From assembly GCA_035610365.1 (NCBI GenBank), contig CM069432.1, positions 169,878,035 to 169,942,034 on the forward strand: a stretch of 64,000 nt of DNA, given 5' to 3'. The notes below the pieces were generated by a model, which did not search any database, was not told the origin of the DNA, and saw only the letters and a list, made by a program, of their open reading frames with translations. Shown here piece by piece: positions 11,487 through 24,080 of the stretch. Position 1 is the first letter of the stretch. Every line of letters starts with the position of its first letter. This DNA is from Aquatica leii. Lineage: Eukaryota > Arthropoda > Insecta > Coleoptera > Lampyridae. The position numbers and the translations under genes were made by a program.

Positions 11487-13154
11487 AAATGAACGTACTG
11501 CACCTTAATCGTATTTTTTAAAATAAATTACATTTTAACAAGTAATTAACAAACACACTCTCCAAATGTAAATAATTTACACACTAAAATATTTGTACGA
11601 TTCGCGCCTTTTACAATGTGACCAATCACGAAGCGGACCTTACTTTCGAACTTAAGGTCTAAATTCGCATTCTTTGTTTTGTTTTTCTCTTGCCCGCCTG
11701 TAGTTGTTGGCTTAAAAACAAAACGCTTCGTTGAGTCTCTATAGGCCATATTGAAAAATTAGTCAAAAAATACATGGTTTTTAGGTACAGTTATTTTAAA
11801 AAGTATAAATACTATGAGTCTAAAATTAACAACGAAGGTAACTAAAAATATGCACTTTATTGTAATCTAGGTATAATTAGTAAATAAAATAATACGCATT
11901 GTAAAAAAGTGATATGTAAATCACTATTTTGACGAATTTCTTACTTATTTCTAAAAATAAATAGCACCTTAAACAAATATCAAGGTGCTGCGTAATATAA
12001 TTACTTTAATTCTAACAAAATCACCAATTTTGAATTACCTGTACCTAAACATCATTTAGTGACATTTTAATTAATTTAGTAACATTTTGCTGTACACTGT
12101 TATGTTGCTAGCATTGATCAAAGCTATCCACCTGTTACAAAAAACGGTCTTCTTTATGAACACGCCCACAATACTCTGGAGGTGTTGTTTCCTCTGTCTT
12201 TGCTCATGATCTCTTTCTAACTCATGAATATACAGTATTCGTCAAAAACAGTACCAAAAATAAAAATTTTATTTAATTTTTAATCTCCATAATATATAGG
12301 TATATTTAGGTACTGTTTATTTTGTCGGATACCATACTTCCTGTTAATAATGCAGACAATATTATAAAATTGTATTGGATCTTTTATTACAAGAAATATA
12401 AAAAACTGTACACATTTTATAGTAACTATAACTGATGTTAACATACTTATTAACTGTTTACACACCGTAAAATAAAATTGAATTATGCAGTTTCTGCCTC
12501 ATATTTGCTTTGTTCCCCATCAACCGTAATGTGGCTTTCTTTGCATATTTCTCAATTCTGATTGCACAAAAATGTTTAAAAATCCGTTTTATCAACTGAA
12601 TTTCATGCAAATCTTCTGAAAAAACGTCATTAAGAGGAGGATGGGAAGGTTTAAACAACGACATTATGGATTGTTGAAGGTTTCGCAGAACTTCTAAAGA
12701 TATTCTATGTTGGAAGTTATTGTCACTAACAGATCGGCCTAGTTTTATTTGGTAACAAAATACCTTTTCACTTAAAACGCTGATTTCTCCTTTTAATTAC
12801 TAATTAGTATGTCCTCTTACCGATGAAAATTAATATATTATTTTTCATATTTTCATTTGTACATCCATGTAAGCCAGACAAAGACTACAATACCCCCTCG
12901 CTCTCCGTTCTTTTCAATTTCGGGCAAGACCGTATTTAGAAACTACAAGTGGATTTGGTTACTCTTCCAGTCGTATAATATACTTCAGTGAATAATATGG
13001 ATAGGTGATACTGTAGTCTGACATTGACACCTTTAGAGAAATCATCAGCGCCACTCATTACTGAGACAGGAACTAAAATGTAGCACTAACCATACTTTTT
13101 TGTTACAGTTTAATTGACAGTGCAATTATCATAAATATTAATATTTCGGTAAGA
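11487..13154. other. no gene recognised
   Basis: AT-rich. A minus-strand open stretch 12458-12664 gives a basic peptide (IKRIFKHFCAIRIEKYAKK) that vaguely resembles C-terminal ends of some insect transposase-like proteins, but I cannot support a call. Confidence 0.35.
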
Positions 13155-13924
13155 TGCCCACACAGCACGCGAGATGCAATGGATATACATATTTATCCAT
13201 ATAATATCCATTGATGTACATCCGTAGTTTAATATCCAGTGTATATGCACCTTATATACATTCATGGATATCTGTGAAATAGGAGTATCTTAAGTGTTAT
13301 GTTCGGAAACATTTTTTTTTATGTATCATGTTACATAATTTTGTGAGTTGCTATTTTTTATCAAAATTATTTAGAAATAATTATATTCTCTAAAATTTAA
13401 CATTTGTAGTAAATATTTAACATGCAACAACAAATTTAATGAAAAATTGAAAAAGTAAAAAAAATACTTGGCGCGGTTTAATTTAAACTTTCTTCGTTCT
13501 TCGTTTGTTTTCGCCAAGGAATGATCGCACACGCAAACTTTTTGGCTTTTTGTTTAGCTTGTATTTATCGTATGCAAACCATTTTGTGCTTTAAAATTTC
13601 GAAAAAATGTGTTTGTTTTTCATCATTTAAGATGGATGTTTATGGATGGATGGGTAAACAAAATATAGGAATCTCAAAAGTAGATGAATGCCACGTGACA
13701 TATGACGTCAAAATCATACCACACTAAACAGTTTAAGATTGTGTTTATTTTCGCATGAACATAAACTAAGTATTTGTAGACGAGTAACTTCAATTGAGAG
13801 AAAAGGAATAACGTTTTAACTTTTCCCCACAACCGTTAGAGGCCACTATGTAATAATTATCGGTAAAAAATACAAACACAGCAAATTTTATTTCCCTCTT
13901 TTTCGTGCCTGGAAGGCTAAAAAC

Positions 13925-14499
13925 TAGGGATGGTGAACTGTTACTTTTTTTAGTAACAGTAACAAGTTGTTATTATTACTATGGAGTAACAGTTCCGAAT
14001 AACAGTTATTTTAGTAACAGTTGTTATTGCGTAATCCGTGTGATTTGAGTATAACCTATCCTACCCAATATCCATGTGTTAGTCATTAATTACTATTTAA
14101 AAAAATATTCTTGTTTCAATCTTATTTACACTCTTTTCATAGTATTTTGTTCATGTTTCGTATGTTGCAATTACTTACACAAGGAATCTGCCCTTCGTTT
14201 GTTAGGTGGTTGTTTCACCTGTGGGAACTGTTTTATTAGAAAAAGAATGCGTTTAAATCTCATAGACCATAAATCTTCTGGGTTATTACTTGTTATTCAA
14301 CAGTACGTACTAGGTTAGGTAGGAATAGTAGTATGTAGCATACGTAATGTAAGAACAAAATACTAAAGAAGACCAAGAACGCTTTTTGTAAAGTTGTTAT
14401 TAAATAACTGTTATTTTACAACGTGGGTAACAAGTTGTTATTGTTCCTTATTAATAACTGTTACAAAATAATAGTTACTGGAAATACTAGCCACCGCTA
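13925..14499. mobile_element. hAT-like MITE with perfect 8-bp target duplication
   Basis: CTAAAAAC occurs at 13917-13924 and 14500-14507. Termini TAGGGATGG and, read inward from the right, TAGCGGTGG form an imperfect TIR. Subterminal DNA on both sides is built of TAACAGTTATT and AACAAGTTGTTATT words. An 80-codon open stretch inside (14076-14318) has no recognised motif. Confidence 0.72.
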
Positions 14500-15839
14500 C
14501 TAAAAACGCTGAATTGCATTTCTCGAATAAAATCGACTAAATAATGCAAGTTATTTTTACACGTGTTTGATTCTAACGTTTATTACTATTTAAAAACTGA
14601 AGGTTTTCATATTCGTTTTAAAGAAAAGTTGTTACAATATTCACACGGTGTTGATTCGAATGAAACTGGAAGTTATTTATATAGTATTTGTGCAAATAAA
14701 AAATGTTATATAAAATAAGTCGCTTTTTTTAATGCATAATTATAAAAAAGTGACAATTTTCATAATTATTCTTTCAAAAACAAGAAAACATTCAAAATAA
14801 ATAATTTTAATAACAATGGGTGCTATCCACACCCACACATTAAGTTTAAAATTCGCGCTATTTGTTTTCCCCACAACCGTTGTAGGGCGCCATAAACTGT
14901 GTTCCAAGTTTATATACAGGAGATTCCCCTCTAAGTATAGGCAATCCTTCCTAAGCGATACGCTATCTGGTGGCGTTTTTGATAAACAGAAATAAAGGTA
15001 TACGAACACAACCTCATTTTAAATTTTAATAAAAATTTCTTTGCAACGGTTTTTAATTACAGCTTCCATAGAAGATAAATGATAACTGCATCGTCGTCAT
15101 CGATTGACTGACATTATTTAACATTAAATTACATTTTACGTCTTAGTAATTCAATTTTTGTAAAATTCGAAGTTGCTACAACATGACGTTGAATACGGCA
15201 ATAATCGTTTACTTACTGTTGTGTTACAGCGAGAAGTGAGAATAATCAGTTGATTGCAAATTTGCACTAGAGCATGTACATTTTAAAGCAGTTTACGGTA
15301 ACTAATCCAAATAATTTATATTGCTCCAGAAACAAACAGCAACCGACGAGAAAAAACCTAAATATGTTTTATTTAATATAATAATCATAATATTCAATTG
15401 TAATGCTTTATTGTGACGATATATGGGAGTATTATATAAACCTATATTGCAATTAATACAATAGAATCATACTTACATAACTTAACCGGTCAATTTTACT
15501 TACATTACCCATTTTAATTAAACCTATTACTCTTAATTCTAGAAAACTTAACATTAAAGAGGATAGAAATACTTTTAATTCAACTTTATAACCACATATA
15601 AAAACCAAAAAACTACAAAAATTTGAAACTGTATCTCATTAAATCAGGTTTCTATTTAGACCACAGTGGCGCTGCGATCTTAATCGAGATTACCTATATC
15701 TTCTCTCTGCGCATGAATTTTAAGAAAGAGGTTGGTATTACAACACGGTGAAATTTGTTTTGGTTTCTTATTTATATTAAAACTGTTCTTTTCAGAACAA
15801 TTTTCTTGATTACTTATTTTGCGAGTTTAGTTTATTAAT

Positions 15840-17332
15840 ATGCCTGGTACGGAATTAGGAAAACGTGGTTATGAGTTGGTAGTTTCGTTAATTGAATTTT
15901 TCGAGCAAGAACGTGATGCAGGTGAACCGTTTTTATCTTTGAATAATGTTCGAGAGGTATGTTTAACTAATTACAATTAAGAACAAAATTACTTTTTAAG
16001 TTTTATTACAGCGTGTAGCAGTTGCCTTAAAGATAAGTATTTCCACCGTAAACCGAGCATCCCAGAAAGTTAACGATGAAAGTATCCCGAGTACTTCTCA
16101 ATTGAAACGAAAACTTCCAAGGCCAGTAACAAACATTGTTAATTTTGCCAAGGTTGCTATTCGAAACACAATTTATAGAATGTATGAAGTAAGTTGTAAA
16201 ATTAGTAAAAATTCAATTTAACAATTTTAATTAACTTAGATGAACCTGTAACAGTTCAATTATTGAGACAGAAACTTGTTGCTGACGAACTTTTTAAAGG
16301 ATGTGAAACATCATTAAATACTGTTCTCAAAAACATAGGATTTAAGTACCAAAAAGATAATCCTAGACGAGGTTTAATGGAATTACCAAACATTGTAATC
16401 AAACGCATTCGATTCTTAAAAGAGTATTTAAGAATTCAAAAAGCAAAAACTTATGAATTTGTTTACTTGGATGAAACCTGGATTTTTCAGAATGGTACAG
16501 TGGGTCGTTCTTGGCAGGATGACGATTTAAAAACTGTAAAAACTACCAAAGTCGATGGCAAAAGGTAACTTAGATAAAACTTTTATTATGCTTCTTATTA
16601 AAATTTGTTAAAAACAGGTATATTGTACTTCATGCCGGTAATAAGAATGGATTTATTCCTGGTGCAGACTTGGTGTTTAGTTCCTCGACCAAAAACTCAG
16701 ATTACCACGGGGAAATGAATCAAGTAAATTTTTTGAATTGGTTTGAGAATAAATTACTGAAAAATTTAACTAAACCTTCTGCAATTATTATGGACAATGC
16801 TCCATACCACAGTACTTTGGTTACGAAGACTCCAAATAGTGGATGGAAAAAGAAGATATCCAGAAATGGTTAAAAGAACAAAATGTTTCATTGAAATCAA
16901 TTGCTTAAAGAAGGAGTTACTACACATTGTTGAAAGGTAAATTAATATTTTTCTGTAAATGAATAAACTAAAATTTTGATTCATAGGAATAAACCTGAAA
17001 AAATGTATGCAGCCGATCAATTGGCTGAAAAATATAACCATAAGGTACTTCGTCTCCCTTCCTATCATTGTATATTCAATCCAATTGAACTCATATGGGG
17101 AATTACAAAAAGTTATTATAATAAGCATATAGGAAGGGATGGAAAATCAGTTGAAAGCTGCTTAAATATGTGGAAAGAAGCTTTAATGGCGGTGCCAGAA
17201 GATGCATGGGCAAATTCTGTTCGACATTGCGAATAAATAATAGAAGATTGGTGGAAGAGAGAAGTAGCTTTCGACGACGGGGACGTGGCGCCGCTCATTA
17301 TTAATTTAAATGATGATAGTGACTCTGACTGA
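15840..17332 (+). pseudogene. IS630/Tc1-like (DDE_3) transposase, spliced, broken by frameshifts
   Basis: Exon 1 15840-15956 (39 codons, starts MPGTELGKRGYELV, donor GTATGT). Exon 2 16012-16188 (RVAVALKISISTVNRA, HTH-like DNA-binding part, donor GTAAGT). Exon 3 from about 16238 to 16564. Exon 4 from 16619. Exon 5 from 16987. Catalytic landmarks: YLDETWIF (first Asp, exon 3), IIMDNAPYHS (second Asp, exon 4), FNPIELIW (Glu, exon 5). Conserved words SWQDDD, IVLHAG and YYNKHIGRDG follow the family. Breaks: exon 3 does not join exon 2 in frame, shifts occur near 16850 and 16905, and TAA at 17234-17236 precedes an otherwise sensible IIEDWWKRE tail ending at 17332. The family catalyses cut-and-paste transposition; this copy should be inactive. 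Confidence 0.75.
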
Positions 17333-17588
17333 TTAAAAAATTATGTTTGTTACTACTATTTTGTACGTTCATATGACTGTTCAATATATCTCCATATGGA
17401 TGTAAAATGTTTATCCACCTGGAGGTCCTATGGACATACTATGAAGATTTTTCCGTGACGGAATGATATATCCATTGGACCTCCATCCTTGCTCCATAAT
17501 ATTAAATATGGATGTTCGATGTACCTCCGGTATCCATGGTTGGTGTGTACATTTCATATCCATTGGATATGCTTGTGCTGTGTGGGTG

Positions 17589-18045
17589 TTTTCTAAATAG
17601 ATTAGTCTATATTTAAAAATTACTTAGAAAATTGTTTAGGTGCATCAGTAGTAGCTTGTGCTTTCGATTCTTATTTCAATATGTATGTTATGTTCTTTAA
17701 TTTTCTCGATTTCTTCGCAATTTTGTCATGCGTTTGATTGTTAAATCTACAAGGGGTTAAGCATGTGTCATTAATTCTTAAGGGAGTTAAAATTACTGTT
17801 TAACTGTGTTCTTTTTTGTATAATCTTATTCAAACTAATTAAAATTCTGATTAGTCATTCAATTTCTCAAAATTTTATACAGTTTTATGTAATTCCGTAA
17901 ATTGTTATGCTACTTGAATAAAATAAATGATCATAAAAAAATTTTTTGTTTTGAAAAATAGCGGTAAAGTAAAATTCGTTTATTTTAGTTCTAATCTCAG
18001 TATCATGTGGCGCTGTCTTCTACGCAGTCTAATCCTATATTTAAT
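17589..18045. other. no gene recognised
   Basis: AT-rich intergenic DNA to the right of element C; no motif or repeat boundary found. Confidence 0.4.
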
Positions 18046-19060
18046 TTTTACTTTCCTATAAGGAAAGTATAGCGATCGCAGTTTTTTTAAAAAAAATTTG
18101 GGTGTCTGTGTGTGTAAAGATGTACCCACGATAACTCTCGAACCAAAAGTCTTAGTAACTTAAAACTTGGTATGGAGTTGGCTTTTCATATTCTCTCGGT
18201 TTTCTCAAAATATGGGTTTGATAAAGAAACCGGAAGTGGGTGTATCCGCCATTTTTAACAGTTTTTCTTATATAATTTCGTACGTATGTAAATTATTCGA
18301 ACTATTTTTACAGTTTCTTATAGAGTTAATTCTTTTTAACAATTTATTCAAATAGTTTTTTTTCTAACATTAACAGTTTATTAGAAATTCGATTGATAAT
18401 TGAAATTGAATTCCATATATGATCCTAGGTTCGAATCCAGCCTATAATTTTTTTTTGTAAAAAGTTCCATATCTCGAAAGGAAAGCAAGATACGTTAAAA
18501 AATAACAATTTTTCTCTAAATTCTTTTAACTTGTTTATATACGGAGTGCTGCATCCTATTTAAATCATTTTTGGATGTACCCACAATAACTCTTGAACCA
18601 AAAGTCCTAATTACTTGAAGTTTGGTATGGAGCTGGCTTTTCATATACTCTCGGTTCTATCAAAATATGAATTTGATAAAAAAAAACGGAAGTGGATGTA
18701 TCCGCTATTTTAACAGTTTTTCTTATACAATTTGCTACTTATGTAAATTGTTCAAATTGTTTTTACAGTTTGTTATAGAGATAATTCTTCCTAACAATTT
18801 ATTCAAATAAAAAAATTCTAACATTAACAGTTTATCACATATTTAGTTTGTAATTTAAAATGAATTCACAAATATAATATAGTTTCGAATCCTGCCTGCG
18901 ACGATTTTTTTTACCGATTTACTAAAGGAGTAAGTAATATCGAGGCGCACAAGTATGCTAGAAAATCAATACAAGCGTAATCTTAATAAAATATGTAAAT
19001 ATTCCTTCATCATTCCTTATAGGAAAGTCGTGTGGTGACCAAACCAGTTTTTTTTTTCTC
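18046..19060. repeat. R repeat, two tandem diverged units
   Basis: Starts with the near-palindrome ACTTTCCTATAAGGAAAGT and ends near TTCCTTATAGGAAAGTCGTG. Two units of about 500 bp share phrases such as GATGTACCCACGATAACTC, GAACCAAAAGTC, GGTATGGAG(T/C)TGGC and AAACGGAAGTGG-like words (unit 1 from 18046, unit 2 from about 18560). A third copy is at 24,590-25,127 with its end after 30,924. The matching short open stretches (18167-18355 and 18622-18810) are repeat-derived, not genes. The class of element is unknown. Confidence 0.7.
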
Positions 19061-19640
19061 ACAAGTATCAGCTATTCATATTATTATATAGATCAGTGGT
19101 TGCTAGAATATTAGTTATATTTCAGTTCGCTTGTTTTGTGTAAGATGACTGCAAAACTAATTTCGCTTACGTCGTTGCCAAATGTATTTGCTTTAATTTG
19201 TATTCATCGACTAATTATATTTAAAATATACGGTTTGTGTCATCAATAAAACGATTTTTATGTATTTTTTGTTTTGTTTAGTACGTTAATATTTATTATT
19301 AAAATTTAAAAAGTACCAGCATTGTATAAAAATAGCAATAGTACTAGCGGCAACATTGTAAGTATTCAAAGTGGTTATTTGCACGAAAACCAATAATAAA
19401 TTTATTATAACTTAAGCTCTTTTCCACATAATAGTCCCGCTACTCCGAACTAATTGGAATCGAACACTGTTTGGTTTAGCGGAAATTAGAAATAGGCGGA
19501 TTAGTATTCATTCTACTATTTCATTTGCTTGGAGATGATAAGATGTAGTTAGGCAATGTTCTGAACCCAAAAACGTGAAGAGGCATGTGAACAACTGACT
19601 CTCAAATTGTTTTTCTCGGTTTGTTATAATGCGAACTGTA
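19061..19640. other. no gene recognised
   Basis: AT-rich DNA between the R repeat and the truncated end of a Gypsy element. Confidence 0.4.
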
Positions 19641-19659
19641 ACGGGCCATCTAGTTATGA

Positions 19660-22340
19660 AAGGGGTATTACTTCAACCCATCTGGTGTAGCGATCTATGC
19701 AGGTAAAACAGTATGTATATCCTTGACAATAGGGCAAGAGACCTATTAAGTCTAGATTGATATAATCGAACCGAGCTGTGGGCAATTTGAATGTACCTAG
19801 CGCTGGATACGTATGCCTGTACATTTTCACTAGTTGACAAGATAAGCATTCTTGTGTTCATTTTTTAATATCGCTGTCCATTTGAGGTCAGATATAATAC
19901 TGCTTTAGTAAATGTATAGTAGCTCTTATGCCTAGATGGGCTAAGTTGTGCAATCTAGTAAATGCAGACTTGCGAAAAAATGCTAGTAGATGTGGACGCA
20001 CATGCGTTGTAGATGTGTCACAGTATACTTTTGCATCATCATTGAAATAAAAACGCTTCAGCTTCGTACTTGTGCCATTCGCCAATAGGTTTTCAGTTAC
20101 AGTTTCAGGATACTGATCCCATTGTTGCATTTTTGCTAATTCCGTATACTGCAATTCAGGTTGTGCAGTTATTGCAGCCATTCTGGACAGGCAGTCGAAA
20201 ACATTTTCTGTACCTGGAATGTATTTGATATCCGTTGTGAATTGTGATATTAGATCCACGTACCGGAGCTGTTTTGGCGTTGCGTAAATGCAATTTTCTT
20301 CAAAGTTTGTATGTTGCTGAATGCCCAATGGATTTTTTCTGTGGTATTTTTCGTACCTTTTAGAAGACTTGTTAAAACTGATAGCTTATCTGCTGCTTTT
20401 GAGATAAACCGTCGATAAAAGTTTAACATCCCCAGAAGTCGCCGAAGGTCTCTTACTGTGTGTGGTCTAAAATATTCTCGGATTACTTCAACATGTTCTA
20501 AAGGTGGTTATATGCCCTCTGAAGTTATTGTGTAACCCAAAACATTTACAGTTGCTTTGCTAAAATTACATTTTTTTGTATTTATTATGACACCGTATTT
20601 TGTAAAACGTTCAAAAAGTGCTTCCAGATGTTTTAAGTGTTTTTCTCGCTACTAAGAAAAAAACAATTATGTCATCGATGTAAGTAAAGAAGAAATCGAT
20701 GCCGTGAGTTACTTAATCTATAAAACGCAGGAACGTTTGCGCAGCATTTCTTAAACAAAATGACATAAATAAATATTCGAACAAACCGAAAGGCGTAGCA
20801 ATTGCTCTCTTCTTAACGTCTTCACTTGCTATGGGTATCTGGTGATAAGCTTTTGGTAAACCGATCACTGAGAAAATTGACTTTCCGTGTAGCTGATGTG
20901 AAAAATCTTTTATGTGTCTTACGGGGTACTTGTCCGGTATGGTGCGCGCGTTTAACGCTTTAAAGATCGTAGTTCTCAATCTTTCTTAGGTGCCAGGTTT
21001 AAAGGTGAATTCCAGTTGCTTAAAAATGGTCGAACGATACCGACTCGAACTAGGTTTTCGTATTTAGCTTTTGCTGTTTTATATTTGTCAGGTGCAAGTC
21101 TGGACGACTTAAAAAAAGTTAGTCCTGATATGATGTATTGTCGTATGCTGTACGGATGTACCAGGAAATGTACGTGTAATCAATTTGGGATAACTTCGTA
21201 ACAGTTCAATGTATACATCAATCGTTGCGGCCATATACTTTTTTATAGAGTTTATTTCTACAGTACACACTTTACCGACACGTTTGTAACTGTATCCAAT
21301 AACCTATTATTTCTCAAATCTATAGGGAGTGAGATAGTGACTAAGGAAATTGGCTCCGATGATAGCGTGATCGATATCGCCTATTAAAAAGTTCAACACT
21401 AACGCGCGTCTTAACGATAAATTTAGGCATTTACTTACTGATTCATATGTACAAAATTTAACATCGTTTACTGCATTTAAGTAAAAATATGTTTTTGTAA
21501 CCGGGCGTTGTATAAGATTTTTCGGGAACACCGAAACATCATGACCTGTGTCCACTAAGTATCTAATGTTATCAGTCTTATTACTAACAAAAAGATGGCA
21601 CTCTCCTGCTTGTCTGTCTTCCGTCTTCTCGACAGACAGATCTTTTAGTTTTCTTGAAAGTTACACGGATCTCTGCACTTGCAAGCTTTCTGTGTTATGG
21701 TAAAAACACAGATTGGCGGGATGTAGCTTCAAAATCGGTTGCTACTGCTTGCACGACCATTTTGTTCTAATCGCTCCCATCTTGTCGATATTGCCGTTAA
21801 CTGTTGGCAGATCATGTTAACGTCGAAAAACCTGCTGTTGATATCGTTGCCTGTCTTACCTTCTTTCTGGACTTGCGGTGATGTTGTATGCCGCTTCCGA
21901 AATTTTCGGTCATGTTTCGAATACCTGATTGGCTAAACGGGCGGCACCGTCTAAAGGTTGTGTGGTGACAGTCGCAAGTATTGTTTGAGCATATGCTGGC
22001 AATCGAGTTGTTCAAATCATGCGGAAAAAATCATCAGGAACGGTCTTACCAGCGAGTCCAAGCTTTGCATATTCTAGTAGTTGTCGCGTCTTTTTTTGTT
22101 GAGATGTTGATATACGTTTTATTAGTTCACGTTTGATTTTTTCTACTTGATTTCCATAGAGAGTGACACTATTACGTCCAACACTTTAGGCACGTAACAG
22201 AAATCCAAACTACTAGTCACGAAATAATACTTTTTTCGTAATTCCGCTTAGAATAAGTTGTCCTTCGATTTGCGCAAATCACGCCGCAGGTTGTTCGGGC
22301 CAAAAGAGCGGTAAAGTAAACGTAATGTTTTGATGTAGAT
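19660..22340 (-). pseudogene. Gypsy-3: decayed Ty3/Gypsy gag-pol of CsRn1-like type
   Basis: Read on the minus strand from 22340. Gag pieces: AQIEGQLILSGIT and a KTRQLL-like stretch near 22090, then a Cys-rich KACKCRDPC remnant near 21690 as in CsRn1-type Gag. Protease 21590-21307 (VDTGHDVSVFP, later IIGANFLSHY). Reverse transcriptase 21000-20340 (ALNARTIPDKYPV, IATPFGLFEYLF, YIDDIIVF at about 20680, LLGMLNFYRRF). The RNase H core is missing: sequence jumps near 20330 to TPKQLRYVDLISQFTTDI. Integrase start 19990-19660 (HNLAHLGIRATI, then a DLIG-L-P and CIDRYTRW region in another frame). The integrase C-terminus and 3' LTR are absent. Many stops and frameshifts. Order and motifs place it near CsRn1. 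Confidence 0.72.
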
Positions 22341-22409
22341 AACGCGGCAATTTTTTCGTTAGTCACGTTCTTTTTATTGTATCTGTAAATATCATATCAG
22401 GGTCACCAC

Positions 22410-22818
22410 TGTAGTGTTGTATGCAAACACAAAAGTTATTAATTAATTACGCTATTAGAGTAAACAAACATAGAAAACATTTATTAAACAACTTAACACA
22501 TCTTACAACCAATAAAACGTACGCGGCGAGACTTGTTTTCCCGATAACGGCCGGACAGCAAGTGGCCGATTGTCGACTTCCTTCGGTCTGGCTTGGTTTT
22601 TTTTAAGAGCACACGGAATCTTCATTTCCGGTTGCTAGTGCCGTTGTTGCCAACTGCCACACGGACAATACATACCGACAACTGTTATTAGTATATAAAT
22701 TCATGTATGTTGTTTTTCTTAAATACCGTTGCATTTTATTAGTGTTAGTTAAAAGTAGTTATATTAAATCGTGTAAATATTTAGTTTGTAAATAAATTAT
22801 ATTTAAAAATTCGTTACA
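22410..22818 (+). repeat. Gypsy-4 5' LTR (candidate)
   Basis: Begins TGTAGTGTTG and ends TTCGTTACA, giving TGTA...TACA inverted ends, about 409 bp, with a TATATAAATTC TATA-like box near 22,690. It is followed at 23023 by a Gag-type start (MPITRLQAVKI). No second LTR is found, so the boundaries rest on end structure and position. Confidence 0.5.
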
Positions 22819-23022
22819 AGTGGTCATGTGTGCGGTCGCGGTGTTAGTGTAAATATTAGTAATTTAATATCGCTCCTGTAATAGAAACGTTTTTTAATAC
22901 GTTAGTGTGTTTTTGTTTGTTGAATTTCATTAAACCTCTCTTTTTAACTAGTGCATTTAATAATAAAGAATCGGGCATTATTAAAATTTAGTGTTGTTAA
23001 ACTTTTTATCGGTGTTAAAATT

Positions 23023-23523
23023 CATGCCAATAACGCGTTTACAAGCAGTGAAAATAGATCCAAAATTATATAAATTTCTCTAATCAATAAAAAATAGTCA
23101 AGAATCGATGAATAAAAACATGGAAGAAAATTCTGGAAAAATGGAAAAAAACTAGGTACTAAAAAAATAAGAAAAAAAAACAAAAATTCTCAGAAAATGG
23201 AAGAAATGCGTACTAGTTTTGAAAATGAATGATTATTCTAGAAAACTAGATTAAAACTTTTCAAGCAAAATGCAAATCGGTATTTTAAATTTAAGGGAAG
23301 CTGTAGAAGATAAAATAGAGGAAACAAAAGAAAAATTAGAACAAAAGTTAGAAGAAATTTTAAGAACCATATAAGACCAACGACAGCAAAAATTTAGCAG
23401 AAAGAGTACAACTATGCTTGAAGAAAAAATGAATCAAATTAATTGCCATGGTGAAGAAAGCGTCACGAGTGAAGCTTTAATAATAGACCATCGGGAAGAA
23501 ACCACTAGCAAGTTTAAAAAAAA
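23023..23523 (+). pseudogene. Gypsy-4 gag fragment
   Basis: Starts MPITRLQAVKIDPK, then Lys/Glu/Met-rich coiled-coil repeats (MEENSGKMEKN, KMEEMRTSFEN), then INCHGEESVTSEA and TTSKFK, the same words as the gag fragment at 4,180-4,240. Several stops. Homology ends at about 23523, where poly-T/A DNA begins. It appears to be the truncated 5' end of a plus-strand Gypsy starting with the LTR at 22410. Confidence 0.55.
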
Positions 23524-23934
23524 ATATTTTTTATTATTATTCTTATAATTGTTAATTATCATATGTTTCTAAATAAACAATGCAACTAGATTCAAATTAG
23601 ACGGCGTATTGTGTAGAAACGGAAAGATTTAGCTATAGAACGCTATAATACGAACAGAGGTTTTTTTCTTATATTTTGTGTTCACAGAAATAAATTGATC
23701 ATTGTTTGTAACAATAGTTTAACGTGTACTTGGCGAGACATTATACAGTGAAACTGTTATTTGTAGGATTTTTCTATATTTTCATAACTCTCCCCTTATT
23801 GATAGCTGCCTTTAGAATAATTGTAACAATGATTATAGATGCACCCCACGCTTTTAACTCTGAATTTAGTGATTTTGTTTATAATTATATTTTATTGCTC
23901 TGAATTTAATAATTTTGCTTGTAATTATAAATTA

Positions 23935-24080
23935 TTTTCTTCTTTTTAGTTCGGTTATTTATAAAAGCGTGTTTTTTTAGTTTTTTTTAAACTATTATTT
24001 ATTTTCTATTTTTTAGTTCGGGTACCTATAAAAGCGTGTTTTTTCAATTTTCTAAGCTATCAGTTATTTTCCGTATTTTA
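23935..24080. repeat. short direct duplication
   Basis: A stretch with TTTAGTTCGG, TATAAAAGCGTG and a T-run occurs twice head-to-tail (about 23945-23985 and 24012-24055). Its ATAAAAGCGTGTT core recurs at about 24548 after the (ACAT)8 tract. Possible remnant of an element flanking the 18S-like insert. Confidence 0.45.

Larger units (their letters stand above)
13157..17586 (+). mobile_element. Element C: TIR transposon (CCCACACAGCAC) carrying a spliced IS630/Tc1-like transposase pseudogene
   Basis: Left end CCCACACAGCAC at 13157 and exact inverse GTGCTGTGTGGG ending at 17586; TG flanks both (13155-13156, 17587-17588). Both ends continue with TGGATAT/ATATCCA words (13180-13270 and 17395-17570), for example CAATGGATAT near each terminus. 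The transposase relic is at 15840-17332 on the plus strand. A hAT MITE (13925-14499) is inserted within. It is possible that two independent elements create this arrangement, but the matching termini and subterminal words favour one. Confidence 0.72.

Noticed and set aside
12458-12664. Basic minus-strand peptide resembling the C-terminal end of insect transposase-like proteins
   Set aside because: Resemblance is vague and no catalytic or terminal sequence is nearby.
18167-18810. Two similar 62-codon open stretches (MVWSWLFIFSRFSQNM and MVWSWLFIYSRFYQNM) that look like a paralogous gene pair
   Set aside because: They lie at the same place in two units of the R repeat, and the similarity is that of the DNA repeat. 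No start context or further coding support.
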